A DNA stretch of 64,000 nucleotides from Streptosporangium amethystogenes (lineage in GTDB: Bacteria > Actinomycetota > Actinomycetes > Streptosporangiales > Streptosporangiaceae). Of this stretch, positions 16,901-26,000 are shown in pieces (within the stretch, counting starts at the first letter, position 1; the number at the start of each line of letters is the position of its first letter). The notes beneath the pieces were generated by a model that saw only the letters and a program-made list of their open reading frames with translations, did no database searches and had not been told where the DNA came from. The stretch is taken from contig NZ_JOEQ01000024.1 in NCBI RefSeq assembly GCF_000721075.1, positions 124,001 to 188,000 on the forward strand, read 5' to 3'. The translations under genes were made by a program, and so were the position numbers.

Positions 16901-19615
16901 GGCGCGCTCCCCACCGTTGACGGTACGCCGGCCAAGCGGGCTGGACCCCACAGGGAAACCGCCGTTGTCGTAGAGGAAGTACTTGGCGGTGACCGGGCCG
17001 CCCGAGGGACGGTTCACCATGCCCGACAGGATCGGCCTGGTCGGGTCGGCCATGCCGGTCTCGGTGTCGGTGGGCAGCATCGGGGCGTCGCTGGTGATGC
17101 GGTAGGCCGGGCTCTCGTTGCAGGAGGGCTGGGTGACGCCGCTGCGGCAGGCCCGGACGACGAACTTGAAGCTGGCCGGGTTGTCCAGGGCGAAGGTCTG
17201 CTCGATCACCTGCCCGGAGGGCTTGGCGTTGTAGCTGGTGGCGGCGACCTCGCCGTACAACTTCTTGATGTCCGCCAGGGACAGGGCGCGCTGGTAGAGG
17301 CGCATGTCGTCGACGGCGCCCTGCAGGAGGTTGAGGCCCGACTTGTGGCCGCCGACGCGGAACGGGCCACTGGTCACGGTCTCGGACGGCTGATAGTCGG
17401 CTTCGCCGGAGAGCACGCCGTCGACATAGAGGCGGATCTTGGAGGCGCCGGCATCGTACATGGCGGTCAGGTGCGTCCAGGTGTCGGCCGTGGCCAGCTT
17501 GGCCGAGTCGACCCAGACGCCGTAACCGGTCGTGCCACCGGTTCCGGACACCTGTAGCCGCCACTTCTGGTAGCTGCCGCCGAGATAGTAGATGCTCAGG
17601 CCGAACGGGTCGCCGTCCTGGCTGGCGACGTACTGGATGGCTTCGCTGTCCTTGAGGCGGACCCAGGTGCTGATGCTGAAACTGGAGTTCTGGTTCAGCA
17701 CCGACCTGCTGGTGGCGGCGTAGGAGTCCGGTATGCAGCAGCCGTTGCTGCCGGTCATGTCGTTCAGTTGTAGCGCGCCGCCGAGTTTGCCGGTGGTGGC
17801 CACTCTTCTGCTGCCTGTGTAGGTGGCGGTGTGGTTGTTGCCGCTGGCATCGGCCGCGGCGGTGGCCCCTGCGGCCTCGTCGAACTTCCAGTGCGCCACG
17901 TGTCCGGTGGGAAAGGCCGGTGGGGGAAGCATCGTGGAGTCGTTGACCGCGACGGTGTAGTCCAGGTTCGTCCCCTCGGGAACGCTGGACTTGAAACCGA
18001 CCTTGACGCTGGTACTGCGGGCGATCGCGTCGTTGCCGTCCATGGAGTCGATCGACTCGGCGGTGACCGTGGGGATCTCCGGCGGCAGGAAGTAGGACAC
18101 GGTCAGCTTCGGCCGGGTGCCCCCGGCTTTCTCCGACGAGTGGAAGTAGACCCACCACCCTGAGTTCTGCGCGGGGTCCGTCGTGCCCTTGCCCGACAGC
18201 CTGATGCCCTCGTTGGGCTGGCCCGCGGCCCACGCCTGGGCCATCGCGGTGACGCTCCAGGTGAAGGTTCTCGGGATCCAGTTGCCATTGTCGTCGACCG
18301 ACGACGTGCTCGGGCAGAGCTGGACGGACGAGCCGAAGCTGGTCACGGACGGCTGGTTGCTCCAGCCCACGTACGGTGGCCAGGCCGAGGTCACCCGCTT
18401 GGCCTCGATCCCGGCGGGCCCGTACCAGCGGCAGCCCACGAGCTGGTCCGCGTACATGTCCAGCCTGGCGCTGCCGACGGACCTGCCCACCAGCGGTCCG
18501 GTGTCGAACTTGAGGAGCGAGTGACTGTAGGTGAGCGTCCCCGCGGAGTTGGTGCGTTCGATGCTCGTCACCAGCCTCTCCGAGGCCGATGAGGTGTCCG
18601 CGCCGGCAGCGTTGCTCACCACCAGGTCGCTCTGCAGGGTGAGCGTGGTGGTGGGATCCACCGTGACCGGATACCTGGTCGCCGGATCGGCGAGGAATTT
18701 CGGATCGGGAGTGAGGACCAATACCTGGCCGTCCTTCTCCTTCACCACCCGCGTGTTGATTTTTCCGGTGCGCGGCGGGACCACACCGGCGTTTTTGGTT
18801 TCGGCGGGACTGGGACCGGCATCAATTATCACCGGCTCGGCCGCTGACGCGACTCGTTTTCCCTTGGCATCGGTGAGTTCGAGTCCGCCTTGCTTGCCTT
18901 CGGCGAAGTCGAGTCCGTCTGTCTCGACCGGGATACGGAACTCCACCGGCTCTTTGGGTTGCTCCCGTAACACCACGTCATGCCGGAATCCTGTGGGCAG
19001 GGCCGTGACGACGAGATCGGCTCCCTGACCTGCCGCGTTGACAAAGGTCGCGACGTTTCCCTCGACGGTCGGCTTGGGCAGTTCGGTCGGCCAGTTGAAT
19101 GAGACTTTCTGCCCGTCACCGCGTTCCATGGACGCGAAAGGACGATCCGCGCCGCCCGCGGAGAACTCGACTTTGGCCTTGGCGAGTTTGGGTCTCAGGA
19201 CCCCGCCCTGCTCCACCAGGGTGGTGTCGATCCAGGCCCACGCCCCATCGGCCTGCTTGAGCTGGGCCGGACCGGCGTACGACTGCGTCGTCAGGTGCCC
19301 GTCGGGATAGGCCCAGGTGCGTGACCCCTCGGTGTAGGCGGCTTGGACCTCCACCGGCTTGTTCTGCTTTTTGGCCTCCTCAAGCGCGGCCCTCAGCACC
19401 GCGTCGGGATCCTCCGGGCGGGGGAACTCCGTCGTCTTAGGTGCGGCAGGGACGGCCGGGTTGTCGGGTCCAGGGTCTGCCTGTGCGGGGATGGAACCAC
19501 CGGCCACCAGAAGTGATGCGGCCAGGGCCGAAATAGTCACGACCGTAAATACGGTCCGCTTCGGTGGTTCACGCCGTGGCGGCGCGAAAGGGCGATTCGG
19601 TAAGGGGAACCCCAC
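13922..19615 (-). CDS. Giant secreted multidomain protein (DNRLRE, two LamG, FN3)
   Basis: A 1897-residue exported protein from GTG 19615 with TTGGAGGTAG upstream. Signal region residues 20-46 (cleavage after IPAQA). Residues ~50-320 resemble the N-terminal module of actinobacterial RHS/wall-associated proteins. A DNRLRE-type domain spans ~322-508, LamG 1 ~575-790 (HWKFDEAAG), a Thr/Pro linker ~934-952, LamG 2 ~957-1160 (RWAFDEGSG), a second DNRLRE-like domain ~1210-1373 and FN3 ~1377-1467. The last ~430 residues are Cys-containing and unfamiliar, ending in a Pro-rich tail. No RHS repeats and no LPXTG anchor. Family precedent suggests carbohydrate or matrix binding at the cell surface; no catalytic residues identified. 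Divergent from the AfsR-type regulator. Confidence 0.85.
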   Translation of the reverse strand: MGFPLPNRPFAPPRREPPKRTVFTVVTISALAASLLVAGGSIPAQADPGPDNPAVPAAPKTTEFPRPEDPDAVLRAALEEAKKQNKPVEVQAAYTEGSRTWAYPDGHLTTQSYAGPAQLKQADGAWAWIDTTLVEQGGVLRPKLAKAKVEFSAGGADRPFASMERGDGQKVSFNWPTELPKPTVEGNVATFVNAAGQGADLVVTALPTGFRHDVVLREQPKEPVEFRIPVETDGLDFAEGKQGGLELTDAKGKRVASAAEPVIIDAGPSPAETKNAGVVPPRTGKINTRVVKEKDGQVLVLTPDPKFLADPATRYPVTVDPTTTLTLQSDLVVSNAAGADTSSASERLVTSIERTNSAGTLTYSHSLLKFDTGPLVGRSVGSARLDMYADQLVGCRWYGPAGIEAKRVTSAWPPYVGWSNQPSVTSFGSSVQLCPSTSSVDDNGNWIPRTFTWSVTAMAQAWAAGQPNEGIRLSGKGTTDPAQNSGWWVYFHSSEKAGGTRPKLTVSYFLPPEIPTVTAESIDSMDGNDAIARSTSVKVGFKSSVPEGTNLDYTVAVNDSTMLPPPAFPTGHVAHWKFDEAAGATAAADASGNNHTATYTGSRRVATTGKLGGALQLNDMTGSNGCCIPDSYAATSRSVLNQNSSFSISTWVRLKDSEAIQYVASQDGDPFGLSIYYLGGSYQKWRLQVSGTGGTTGYGVWVDSAKLATADTWTHLTAMYDAGASKIRLYVDGVLSGEADYQPSETVTSGPFRVGGHKSGLNLLQGAVDDMRLYQRALSLADIKKLYGEVAATSYNAKPSGQVIEQTFALDNPASFKFVVRACRSGVTQPSCNESPAYRITSDAPMLPTDTETGMADPTRPILSGMVNRPSGGPVTAKYFLYDNGGFPVGSSPLGRRTVNGGERASFQVPENIVQGGRTYTWQMQACVGQESTTPEPTPTPTSTPTPTPTVDPQQKARWAFDEGSGTAAADSSGNSRTVTLNAASWGTGKSQGGLVLGGTSGYGATNGPVIHTNAGYTVSAWARLDATTREDAIVSQDGAVNSAFKLAYSSGDKKWRMVTYQSDTTGATPVRALSTQNAVAGQWTHLVGVYDATAQKIRLYVDGVLNAETAYTSSWDATGNVHIGRTKANGSQNSYFKGIIDDVHLYQKSLTGAEITTLYNGAAQVATASAAPADTQATTQNGEEVCTAKTTPVSFTTPGTPADPPAEDIRHLTLLKDNFVVKTAKVDPTACDGSPCTVTDSTTMQIGGSGTDKTVAVIGFRLDELPDGARVSEGVLKLGTPTCSTGTCPADTVITVTTLKSPVTGASKGSDLAGDADTTDTPYSLPLTALQADIAGNAYQWLLLTSNKDEVITFGEAASAEQPSLALTYVPAGPPSKVLNLAVQAGDGGASASWGLPESNGSLAMLDGYDVEVTDSSGTVVKTIDVKDPYAAITGLTNGAAYSVKVRAKTAFGVGEWEAASVTPKAVPPPPVKGAGETCVLERGQPPQMKTASVASGAQEYLQRVTAYYQAQDAVLEGRAETVWDAPGITPQASSTAKLSLLNTNLVRLREAMQDGDITRSNSTVELSDSVVRARPDGSVMVFTKVNRTWTETDGSTDGTGQVKRSVTSTAAAAGGQVEPSEPSIDVFVFDRCGDITIINVPLPQYEDQTDHFDACGGNLLPGDSGGTLRVAADDPPTSACVFDPSNDRLCTSIRAQGNNCVTLEAQPGFETDPFDKKSVKPMKGLTFRGSGVVAWRDHEYEIVSVLNIAKSRIWVQAYMTKAFIKKYGAEDFVTKMKISAKPRWCGVTQLGDITVTYPPAFTPSTVEDCREKAVSDNPVGVQALSYPTGGNDSARIICNGLCDIRRFKFAFTAELFLPYADKKIRPGRVPIGCETRWLLPLERNPSPTPGPEPKP

Positions 19616-19699
19616 CGACTACCTCCAATGATTGCGGGAGACCGGCCAGGGGTTCGGAAACGGGAACACCTGACCAGATGATCGCCACAAGCATCACGG

Positions 19700-19728
19700 T
19701 TGGTGCTGTTGATCTTGTCATATAAGAT
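19700..19728 (+). promoter_or_regulatory. Candidate sigma-70-type promoter of the AfsR-like gene
   Basis: TTGGTG (19700-19705), a 17-base spacer and TAAGAT (19723-19728) lie about 140 bases upstream of ATG 19867, in the 251-base intergenic region shared with the divergent LamG gene. Prediction by pattern only. Confidence 0.4.
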
Positions 19729-19866
19729 GCCTCGATCTTGCTAATCGATTCACCACTGCCTGTTTCCCGCAGGGAATGCGCAGTTGAGCAGAGGTATGAC
19801 GGTAAATATCAGCGGAATGGTCGGCGAACATCGCCCTGCGGCGACCGTGATCAGTCGGGGGTTGGC

Positions 19867-22800
19867 ATGGAGATTCGCGTTCTCGGTCCGGTCGACGTTT
19901 GGCGCGACGGGCGTTCGATCGCGATCGTCGGGCCGAAGCAACGGACCTTGATGGCCGTTCTGGTCCTGCAGGCGAACAAGACTGTCTCGCACGATCAACT
20001 TTTGACGGCTCTGTGGGGGACGAAAATCCCGGCCTCCGGCCGACGGTTGTTGCACAATCATCTGTGGTCGCTGCGGCGCCTGCTCACCGACGGTAACGCC
20101 ATCGTGAGCACACCCACCGGTTACTCCCTGCGGCTGCGGCCGGGCGCCTCCGATCTCGATGTCTTCGTCACCGAGACGGCGCTGGCCCGCTCCGTGCTGT
20201 CCACGGGTGACGCCACCCGCGCCTCGGAGGGATTCCGCCGGGCGCTGTCACTCTGGCGTGGCCCCGCCCTCGGCGGTACTCACTCCGAACTGCAGGCAAC
20301 GGAGGGTGCGGCACTGGAAGAGCAGCGCCTCGCCGCGCTCATCGGTCGCGTCGAAGCCGACCTCACCCTGGGACATCACTCCGAGTTGATCGGTGAGCTG
20401 CGTCTGCTGGTAACCGAGCATCCACTGAACGAGAAGCTGCGCGGCCAGTTGATGCTCGCACTCCACCACACCGGTCGTACGGCAGAGGCTCTTGAGGAGT
20501 TCAGAATCTGCCGCAGGCACTTCCGCGACGAACTCGGCCTGGAACCCGGCGAGGAGGTCGCCCGGATTCACCAGACGATCCTGTCCGGAGACTCCGCTTC
20601 CGGCACCGCCGTGGTGGGACAGACCCCTCCTGCACTACATGTGCCCCGGCAGCTACCTGCCGACGTCTCGCGCTTCACCGGCCGGGTGGAGAAGCTGCGT
20701 CAGCTGGACATGCTCCTGTCCGAGGAGGAGGGCACCACAACCATGGTGATCTCCGCCATCGCCGGCACCCCCGGGGTCGGCAAGACCGCCCTGGCGACAC
20801 ACTGGGGGCACAGAGTCTCCGCCCGGTTTCCGGACGGGCAGCTCTACATCAACCTGCACGGCTACTCACGAGGACGGGCCACCACGGCAGGGCAGGCGTT
20901 GGGTCGGCTTCTCCGTGGACTCGGCGTGGTCGAGGACGAGATCCCACACGACCTCGACGAACGCGCGGCACTTTACCGGTCGCTGCTGTCGGGCAGGCGG
21001 ATGCTCATCGTGCTGGACAACGCCGCCACACCGGACCAGGTTCGCCCCCTGCTGCCCGGTTCCTCGCCCTCCCGAGTCGTGATCACCAGTCGCGACGCCC
21101 TGCGAGGTCTGTCCGTCACTCACGACGTGCAGGGCATCTCACTCGATGTACTACCGGCCGGTGAGGCGATCGCGCTGCTCACCAACTTCCTGGGCGGAAG
21201 CGAGGCGGATGTCATCGCCGAACTGGCTCGGCTCTGCGGGTATCTGCCGCTTGCCCTGCGACTGGCTGCGGCACAACTCGCAGGCGGGTCACCTGCCCGG
21301 ATCAGGGAATTCGTCGGCAAGCTCCAGCAGGAGAACCGGCTGACCGTTCTGGATCTCGACGAGGATCCAGGGATCGGTGTTCGCACCGCACTCGAAGTTT
21401 CCTACCGGAGCCTCCCCGCGCAGGCTCGGCGGGTGTTCCGGGTGCTCAGCCTGCATCCGGGACCGTCCATCGGGCTGGACGCCGTGGCCGCCCTCAGCGG
21501 CCTGTCCCCCGAGGACGCCGCCGCGACGGTCGCGACACTGGTCAACGCGCATCTCCTGCAGGAGGACAGTGAGCGGAGGTTGTCGATGCACGATCTCGTG
21601 CGTGTCTACGCGGAGGAGCGGTGTGCCGTCGACGAGCCCGCAGACCACCGTGACGACGCCCTGACGAGAACGCTCGACTGGTACCGGCACTCGGTTCTGA
21701 AGGCCATGGACCATCTGTCTCCCGTCGACACCACCTCTTTGGCGATCGCTCCGGTGGACGGGACGCCGGACTTCCCGGGTTTCGACGAGGCGATGGCCTG
21801 GCTGGAACGGGAGCACCACACTCTCGTGGCCGTGATCGTCCATGGGGCGCGGCGAGATCGACACATCCACGCCTGGCAGACCTTCAGCAGGTTGTCATGG
21901 TTCTTCTATGCGAGAAACCATCTTGACGACCTTCTCATGACGGGCGAGATCGCATTGTCCTCCGCCCGCCTGATCGGTGACCGCTCCGGCGAGGCCGAGA
22001 TCCTGAGCGACCTTGGCTACGCCAAGATGTTCACCGGGCGATACGCCGAGAACCTCAGCCACCAGGAGGAGGCCTTGGAGATCTGGCGTACGTCCGGCGA
22101 TCGGGCGAGAGAGGCGAAGGCGCTCCGGCACGTGAGTTACGCCCTGCACCTGGCCGGACACCCCGCCAGGGCCATAGAACTCGGTGAGCAGGGCCTGGCC
22201 CTCAACCGCAGCCTCGGGAATCGAATCGATGAGTTCGCCACCATGGACACCTTGGCGATCAGTTATTTCACGATGGGCCGGTTCGGTGAGGCGCTCAAGG
22301 TCCTGTCGGAGTGCGTGAGCCACTGGCGGGAAACCGGCAGGGAGTACGACGAGGCCTACTGCCTCATCCAACTGGGCCTCGTTCACGCGAGGCTGAAGGA
22401 ACCGGCGACCGCTCTGGACTGTTTGCAGCAGGCATCGCACCTGGGTCGTAACCAGGGCAACCAGCGCATCGAAGTCGACGCGCTCAACGGCATCGCCACG
22501 GTCCTGCGGCAGCAGGACCGTTACCGCGAAGCTCTCGACCACCATGAGCAGGCGCTCGCCCTCGCGAGGAGCCTGCGAAGCAGGCCGGTGGAGGGCGAGA
22601 TGCTCTGTAGCCTCGCGGAAACCTGTCTCACGAGCGGGGACACCCAGGCCGCCCTGGACCACTACCGGGACGCCGCCCGCTACGCCGACGAGGAAACCGA
22701 CGCCTACCAGCAAGGGTTCGCCCACGAAGGACTGGGCAACGCGCTGCGAGCCCTCGGACGGACAGCGGAGGCAGCGGCGCACTGGAAGATCGCGTTCGGC

Positions 22801-22872
22801 ATATTCGCCCCCATGGGTGTTCCTCAGGCCGACGAGATCAGGAAGCGGATGCTTGCGGCCGGTATGAGCTGA
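19867..22872 (+). CDS. AfsR/SARP-family transcriptional regulator (BTAD-NB-ARC-TPR)
   Basis: A 1001-residue regulator from ATG 19867, preceded by a G-rich site; the frame is open to 19738. The N-terminal winged helix is MEIRVLGPVDVWRDGRSIAI ... HLWSLRRLL. A bacterial transcriptional activation domain follows (~100-245), then a P-loop NTPase of NB-ARC/STAND type with Walker A GTPGVGKTALATHW and MLIVLDNAATPDQVRPLLPG, then several TPR repeats from ~640 to the end (e.g. RAIELGEQGLALNRSLGN). Such proteins activate secondary-metabolite or developmental genes after nucleotide/ligand sensing. The nearest possible target is the divergent LamG protein gene; that link is inference. Confidence 0.88.
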   Translation: MEIRVLGPVDVWRDGRSIAIVGPKQRTLMAVLVLQANKTVSHDQLLTALWGTKIPASGRRLLHNHLWSLRRLLTDGNAIVSTPTGYSLRLRPGASDLDVFVTETALARSVLSTGDATRASEGFRRALSLWRGPALGGTHSELQATEGAALEEQRLAALIGRVEADLTLGHHSELIGELRLLVTEHPLNEKLRGQLMLALHHTGRTAEALEEFRICRRHFRDELGLEPGEEVARIHQTILSGDSASGTAVVGQTPPALHVPRQLPADVSRFTGRVEKLRQLDMLLSEEEGTTTMVISAIAGTPGVGKTALATHWGHRVSARFPDGQLYINLHGYSRGRATTAGQALGRLLRGLGVVEDEIPHDLDERAALYRSLLSGRRMLIVLDNAATPDQVRPLLPGSSPSRVVITSRDALRGLSVTHDVQGISLDVLPAGEAIALLTNFLGGSEADVIAELARLCGYLPLALRLAAAQLAGGSPARIREFVGKLQQENRLTVLDLDEDPGIGVRTALEVSYRSLPAQARRVFRVLSLHPGPSIGLDAVAALSGLSPEDAAATVATLVNAHLLQEDSERRLSMHDLVRVYAEERCAVDEPADHRDDALTRTLDWYRHSVLKAMDHLSPVDTTSLAIAPVDGTPDFPGFDEAMAWLEREHHTLVAVIVHGARRDRHIHAWQTFSRLSWFFYARNHLDDLLMTGEIALSSARLIGDRSGEAEILSDLGYAKMFTGRYAENLSHQEEALEIWRTSGDRAREAKALRHVSYALHLAGHPARAIELGEQGLALNRSLGNRIDEFATMDTLAISYFTMGRFGEALKVLSECVSHWRETGREYDEAYCLIQLGLVHARLKEPATALDCLQQASHLGRNQGNQRIEVDALNGIATVLRQQDRYREALDHHEQALALARSLRSRPVEGEMLCSLAETCLTSGDTQAALDHYRDAARYADEETDAYQQGFAHEGLGNALRALGRTAEAAAHWKIAFGIFAPMGVPQADEIRKRMLAAGMS

Positions 22873-22924
22873 CGGCACCCGTGGGTTTCGGGGCGGACCA
22901 GAGCACCTGCCCTGAATGCGCCTC

Positions 22925-24112
22925 TCAGGCGGTGAGCAGCAGCGCCGCCACGGTGGCCGGGACGGCCACCACGACCAGTGCGGTCCCGGTCAGTACGAAG
23001 GTGCGCATCGGTACCCGTACTCCCCTGCGGCGGCACCACTCGAACCACAGCAGGGTGGCCAGGGAGGCCCACGGGGTGATCACCGTGCCGACGTTGGTGC
23101 CGATGAGCAGGGCGAGCAGCGGTTCCCGCTGGCCGGTGGGGACGACCTGCTCCACCGCGGTGTAGGCGGGCAGGTTGTCGATCAGGTTGGACAGCACCGT
23201 GCCGACGGCCGCCACCCGGTAGGCCCCGTCGCCCGTGTCGGTCCCGACCAGGGTGCTCATCATGGCGGCCAGGCCGTGCCGGCTCAGGGTGGGCACCACC
23301 AGGAACAGGCCCACCACGAAGACGAGCAGTTGCCAGGGAAACAGCGCGGGGGTGAGCTTGGCGCGGTCACGCCAGGCGAAGGCCACGACCATCAGGGCCG
23401 CCCCGGCCAGGGCGGCGAACTGGATCGGCAGTTCCAGCAGGACCGCGGCGATGAACAGCGCACAGACCCAGATGGCGGTCCGGAACAGCACCGGGTCCGC
23501 GACCGGCTCGGGAGCAGGCGGGATGTAGCGCTCGGTGCCGCGCGTACCCCGGCGCCAGAAGAACACCCACAGGAAGATCATGGTGATCGCGATCGCGACG
23601 AGCTGGGGGAACCAGAGCCTTGCGGCGAACTCGCGGGCCGACATCCCGAGCCGCCCCACGACCAGCAGGTTCGTCAGGTTCGAGACCGGCAGCAGCAGGC
23701 TGGCTGTGTTGGCCAGCCAGAGCGTCGTCATGGCCAGCGGCAGCGCGGCGATCCCGGTCCTGGCCGCCAGGGCGAGCATGACGGGGGTCAGCAGTACCGC
23801 GGTGGTGTCCAGGTTCAGGAAGATGGTGACCAGCGACGCGAAGGCCGTGCAGAGCAGGAACAGCGCGGCGTGGTCTCCCCGTCCCAGCATCGCCAGCCGG
23901 GTCGCGATCGCGTCGAAGAGCCCGGCCTCCTTGACCAGGTCCGCGAGGACGACCACGGCGGCGAGGAAGAGCAGGATGGGCGCGATCCGCTCCATTTCGC
24001 TCCATGCCTCCCGCAGGGGAAGCAGGCCGGTCGCGACGAACAGGAGTCCGAGGCCCAGCAGTCCGAGGCGGATCCAGTCCAGGATGCCCAGTCGTCGCAG
24101 CACATCGGCCAT
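22925..24112 (-). CDS. SLC13/ArsB-type transporter
   Basis: A 395-residue membrane carrier with about 10-11 hydrophobic helices. Features of the ion-transporter superfamily (ArsB, NhaD, SLC13) are visible: two inverted halves, each with a helix-loop motif, FLNLDTTAVLLTPVMLALA in the first and LSNLIDNLPAYTAVEQV with IGTNVGTVITPWASL in the second. Substrate may be arsenite, a dicarboxylate or another anion; no ars genes are adjacent, so I do not commit. Single-gene unit. Confidence 0.75.
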   Translation of the reverse strand: MADVLRRLGILDWIRLGLLGLGLLFVATGLLPLREAWSEMERIAPILLFLAAVVVLADLVKEAGLFDAIATRLAMLGRGDHAALFLLCTAFASLVTIFLNLDTTAVLLTPVMLALAARTGIAALPLAMTTLWLANTASLLLPVSNLTNLLVVGRLGMSAREFAARLWFPQLVAIAITMIFLWVFFWRRGTRGTERYIPPAPEPVADPVLFRTAIWVCALFIAAVLLELPIQFAALAGAALMVVAFAWRDRAKLTPALFPWQLLVFVVGLFLVVPTLSRHGLAAMMSTLVGTDTGDGAYRVAAVGTVLSNLIDNLPAYTAVEQVVPTGQREPLLALLIGTNVGTVITPWASLATLLWFEWCRRRGVRVPMRTFVLTGTALVVVAVPATVAALLLTA

Positions 24113-24290
24113 GATCGCACGCCCCGCCTGGGCGGATCAGTCCAGGAAGGGTGATCGCGCTCAGGTGGTGAAGACCATCTGAATCCCGCTCGCGCGGGTG
24201 ACCTCAAATCTTCGCCGGGTCAGCGATACCCGCTCCAGCCAAGCCTCGCCACCGGCGTACCTGGGCGGATGGGATCAGCCCGAACCTCGT

Positions 24291-24890
24291 TCAGGCGACG
24301 GCGCGGGCGGTGAGGTCCTTCCAGAGGCCGTCCATCCTGGCCTCCAGTTCCTCCAGGGTCCCCTCGTTCGGTACCACGATGTCGGCGATCTCCAGGCGCT
24401 CCTCGCGGGTCGCCTGGGCGGCGAGCCTGGCCCTGGCGTCCTGCTCGCTCATGCCGCGCAGCTCGATCAGCCGGGCCACCCGCACCTCGTCGGCGGCGTC
24501 CACGACGATCACCACCTCGTACATGGGGGCGAGCTTGTTCTCCGCCAGCAACGGGACGTCGTAGATCACGATGCTGCCGGGGGCCGCCTGCTCCTGCAGC
24601 TCGGCGACCCTCGCGCCGACCAGCGGGTGGACGATGGCGTTGAGCGAGGCCAGCTTCTCTGAGTCGGCGAAGACGATCGAGCCGAGCCTCTCCCGGTTGA
24701 GCGAGCCGTCCTCGTGCAGGATCTCGGTGCCGAAGACCCCGACCACGCGCGCCAGGCCCGGGGTCCCCGGCTCGACCACCTCACGGGCGATCTTGTCGGC
24801 GTCGATGACCACGGCGCCTCGGGAGGCCAGCCGCCGGGAGACCTCGCTCTTGCCCGACCCGATACCGCCGGTAAGACCCACCTTCAACAT
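24291..24890 (-). CDS. coaE: Dephospho-CoA kinase
   Basis: Last step of CoA synthesis: ATP-dependent phosphorylation of the 3'-hydroxyl of dephospho-CoA. From ATG 24890 (199 residues) the protein starts [20 protein letters not shown] with the P-loop GGIGSGKS, followed by [13 protein letters not shown] and the characteristic [13 protein letters not shown]. The frame extends upstream to 25109, but families begin at this P-loop. Single gene. Upstream, 24891-25244 holds no gene; two similar GACGGGCCG...CCCTTCACCGCA segments occur there (about 25049 and 25164). Confidence 0.93.
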   Translation of the reverse strand: MLKVGLTGGIGSGKSEVSRRLASRGAVVIDADKIAREVVEPGTPGLARVVGVFGTEILHEDGSLNRERLGSIVFADSEKLASLNAIVHPLVGARVAELQEQAAPGSIVIYDVPLLAENKLAPMYEVVIVVDAADEVRVARLIELRGMSEQDARARLAAQATREERLEIADIVVPNEGTLEELEARMDGLWKDLTARAVA

Positions 24891-25244
24891 GATCCGCAGC
24901 ATACGCGGTACGGGCCGCCCGCCGGCAGTGCGGTCCTCGTCTCCTTGCGGCCGAGCCGAGACCGCCCCCGTCGCGCCCCAGACCCTCCGCTGTCGCATCG
25001 GGTGATCGGCGTCTCCCCCGTCTCGCACACCCCTGCCGACCCGTCGGCTGACGGGCCGGCCCCCCTTCACCGCAGCCTGCCACCCTGTCGTACGGCCTCG
25101 GAAGACCATCTACCGCACCGGAACAAGTCGGTCGGCGTCCCCCTGCCAGGCCACCGACAGACGGGCCGTAACCGCCCTTCACCGCACCGAAGGTGGCGCC
25201 TGCCCCTTTTGTGCGGGGTGGCATCGGAGGGCGTCTGAGCGCCC

Positions 25245-25700
25245 CTACAGCTCCCTGCGCATGTGTACCAGCGTCAGGTGGTCGCTCATCCGCTCCCTGC
25301 GGGTCTCGCGGTAGCCGTGCCGGCGGTAGAGCCGCAGGTTGCCCTCCGACAGGTGCCCGGTGAACAGGTCGAAGGCGAGCGCCGCGGCGGCCTCGTCGTG
25401 CAGTGCCGCCAGCAGCGCACCGCCGATGCCGGCGCCCTGCCTGTCGGGGGCGACCACCAGGCGGCCGACCAGGCAGGTCGTGCCGGACATCCGGCCCCGG
25501 ATCGCGCCCACGATCCGCGTCCGGTCCCGGGCGACGAGCACGATGGCCGTCTCGACCGCGCTGCGGACCTGACCGGCCGACTCCACCAGCGGCGCGATGA
25601 AGGGGTCGCCGTAGAGCTGGGCCTCGCCCACGTAGGCGGCGCGCTGCACGGTCAGGATCTCGCCCGCGTCCTCGGGCTCCGCCCACTCGATCACAGCCAC
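25245..25700 (-). CDS. GNAT-family N-acetyltransferase
   Basis: A 151-residue GNAT fold protein from GTG 25700. The acetyl-CoA-binding motif A reads RLVVAPDRQGAGIGGALLAAL and motif B LYRRHGYRET. N-terminal residues (AYVGEAQLYGDPFIAPL) define an acceptor pocket I cannot assign. Lies between coaE and rpsA on the same strand. Confidence 0.85.
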   Translation of the reverse strand: MAVIEWAEPEDAGEILTVQRAAYVGEAQLYGDPFIAPLVESAGQVRSAVETAIVLVARDRTRIVGAIRGRMSGTTCLVGRLVVAPDRQGAGIGGALLAALHDEAAAALAFDLFTGHLSEGNLRLYRRHGYRETRRERMSDHLTLVHMRREL

Positions 25701-25950
25701 GGCGCCACCCTATCGGGCGGTCAAGGTTCGCAAAGGTCTTGGAGCGACCGCCGCCGGGGCGTTGTTCGAGGGGACGCGAAACACCGCGTCTCCCCGGGGA
25801 CACGGCGGAGGGCGGTCACGCGAGACGCCATGCCGGAGGCGGTGTCACCGGGGGCGACCACCCTGACGGGCCCGCACGTGCCATGGGGAGGCGCCGGACC
25901 GGAGGACTCGAACAGCCGCGCCGTACCGGAAAAGGTGCCGGGAACGCGGG

Positions 25951-25976
25951 AAGGGCCCCGCCGAAGCGGGGCCCTT
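25951..25976 (-). terminator. Terminator of rpsA
   Basis: An 11-bp perfect stem (AAGGGCCCCGC, 25951-25961, with 25966-25976) and a CGAA tetraloop, 24 bases beyond the rpsA stop codon on the minus strand. Confidence 0.8.
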
Positions 25977-26000
25977 CCGTTGGAACTTCTACCGCACAGG

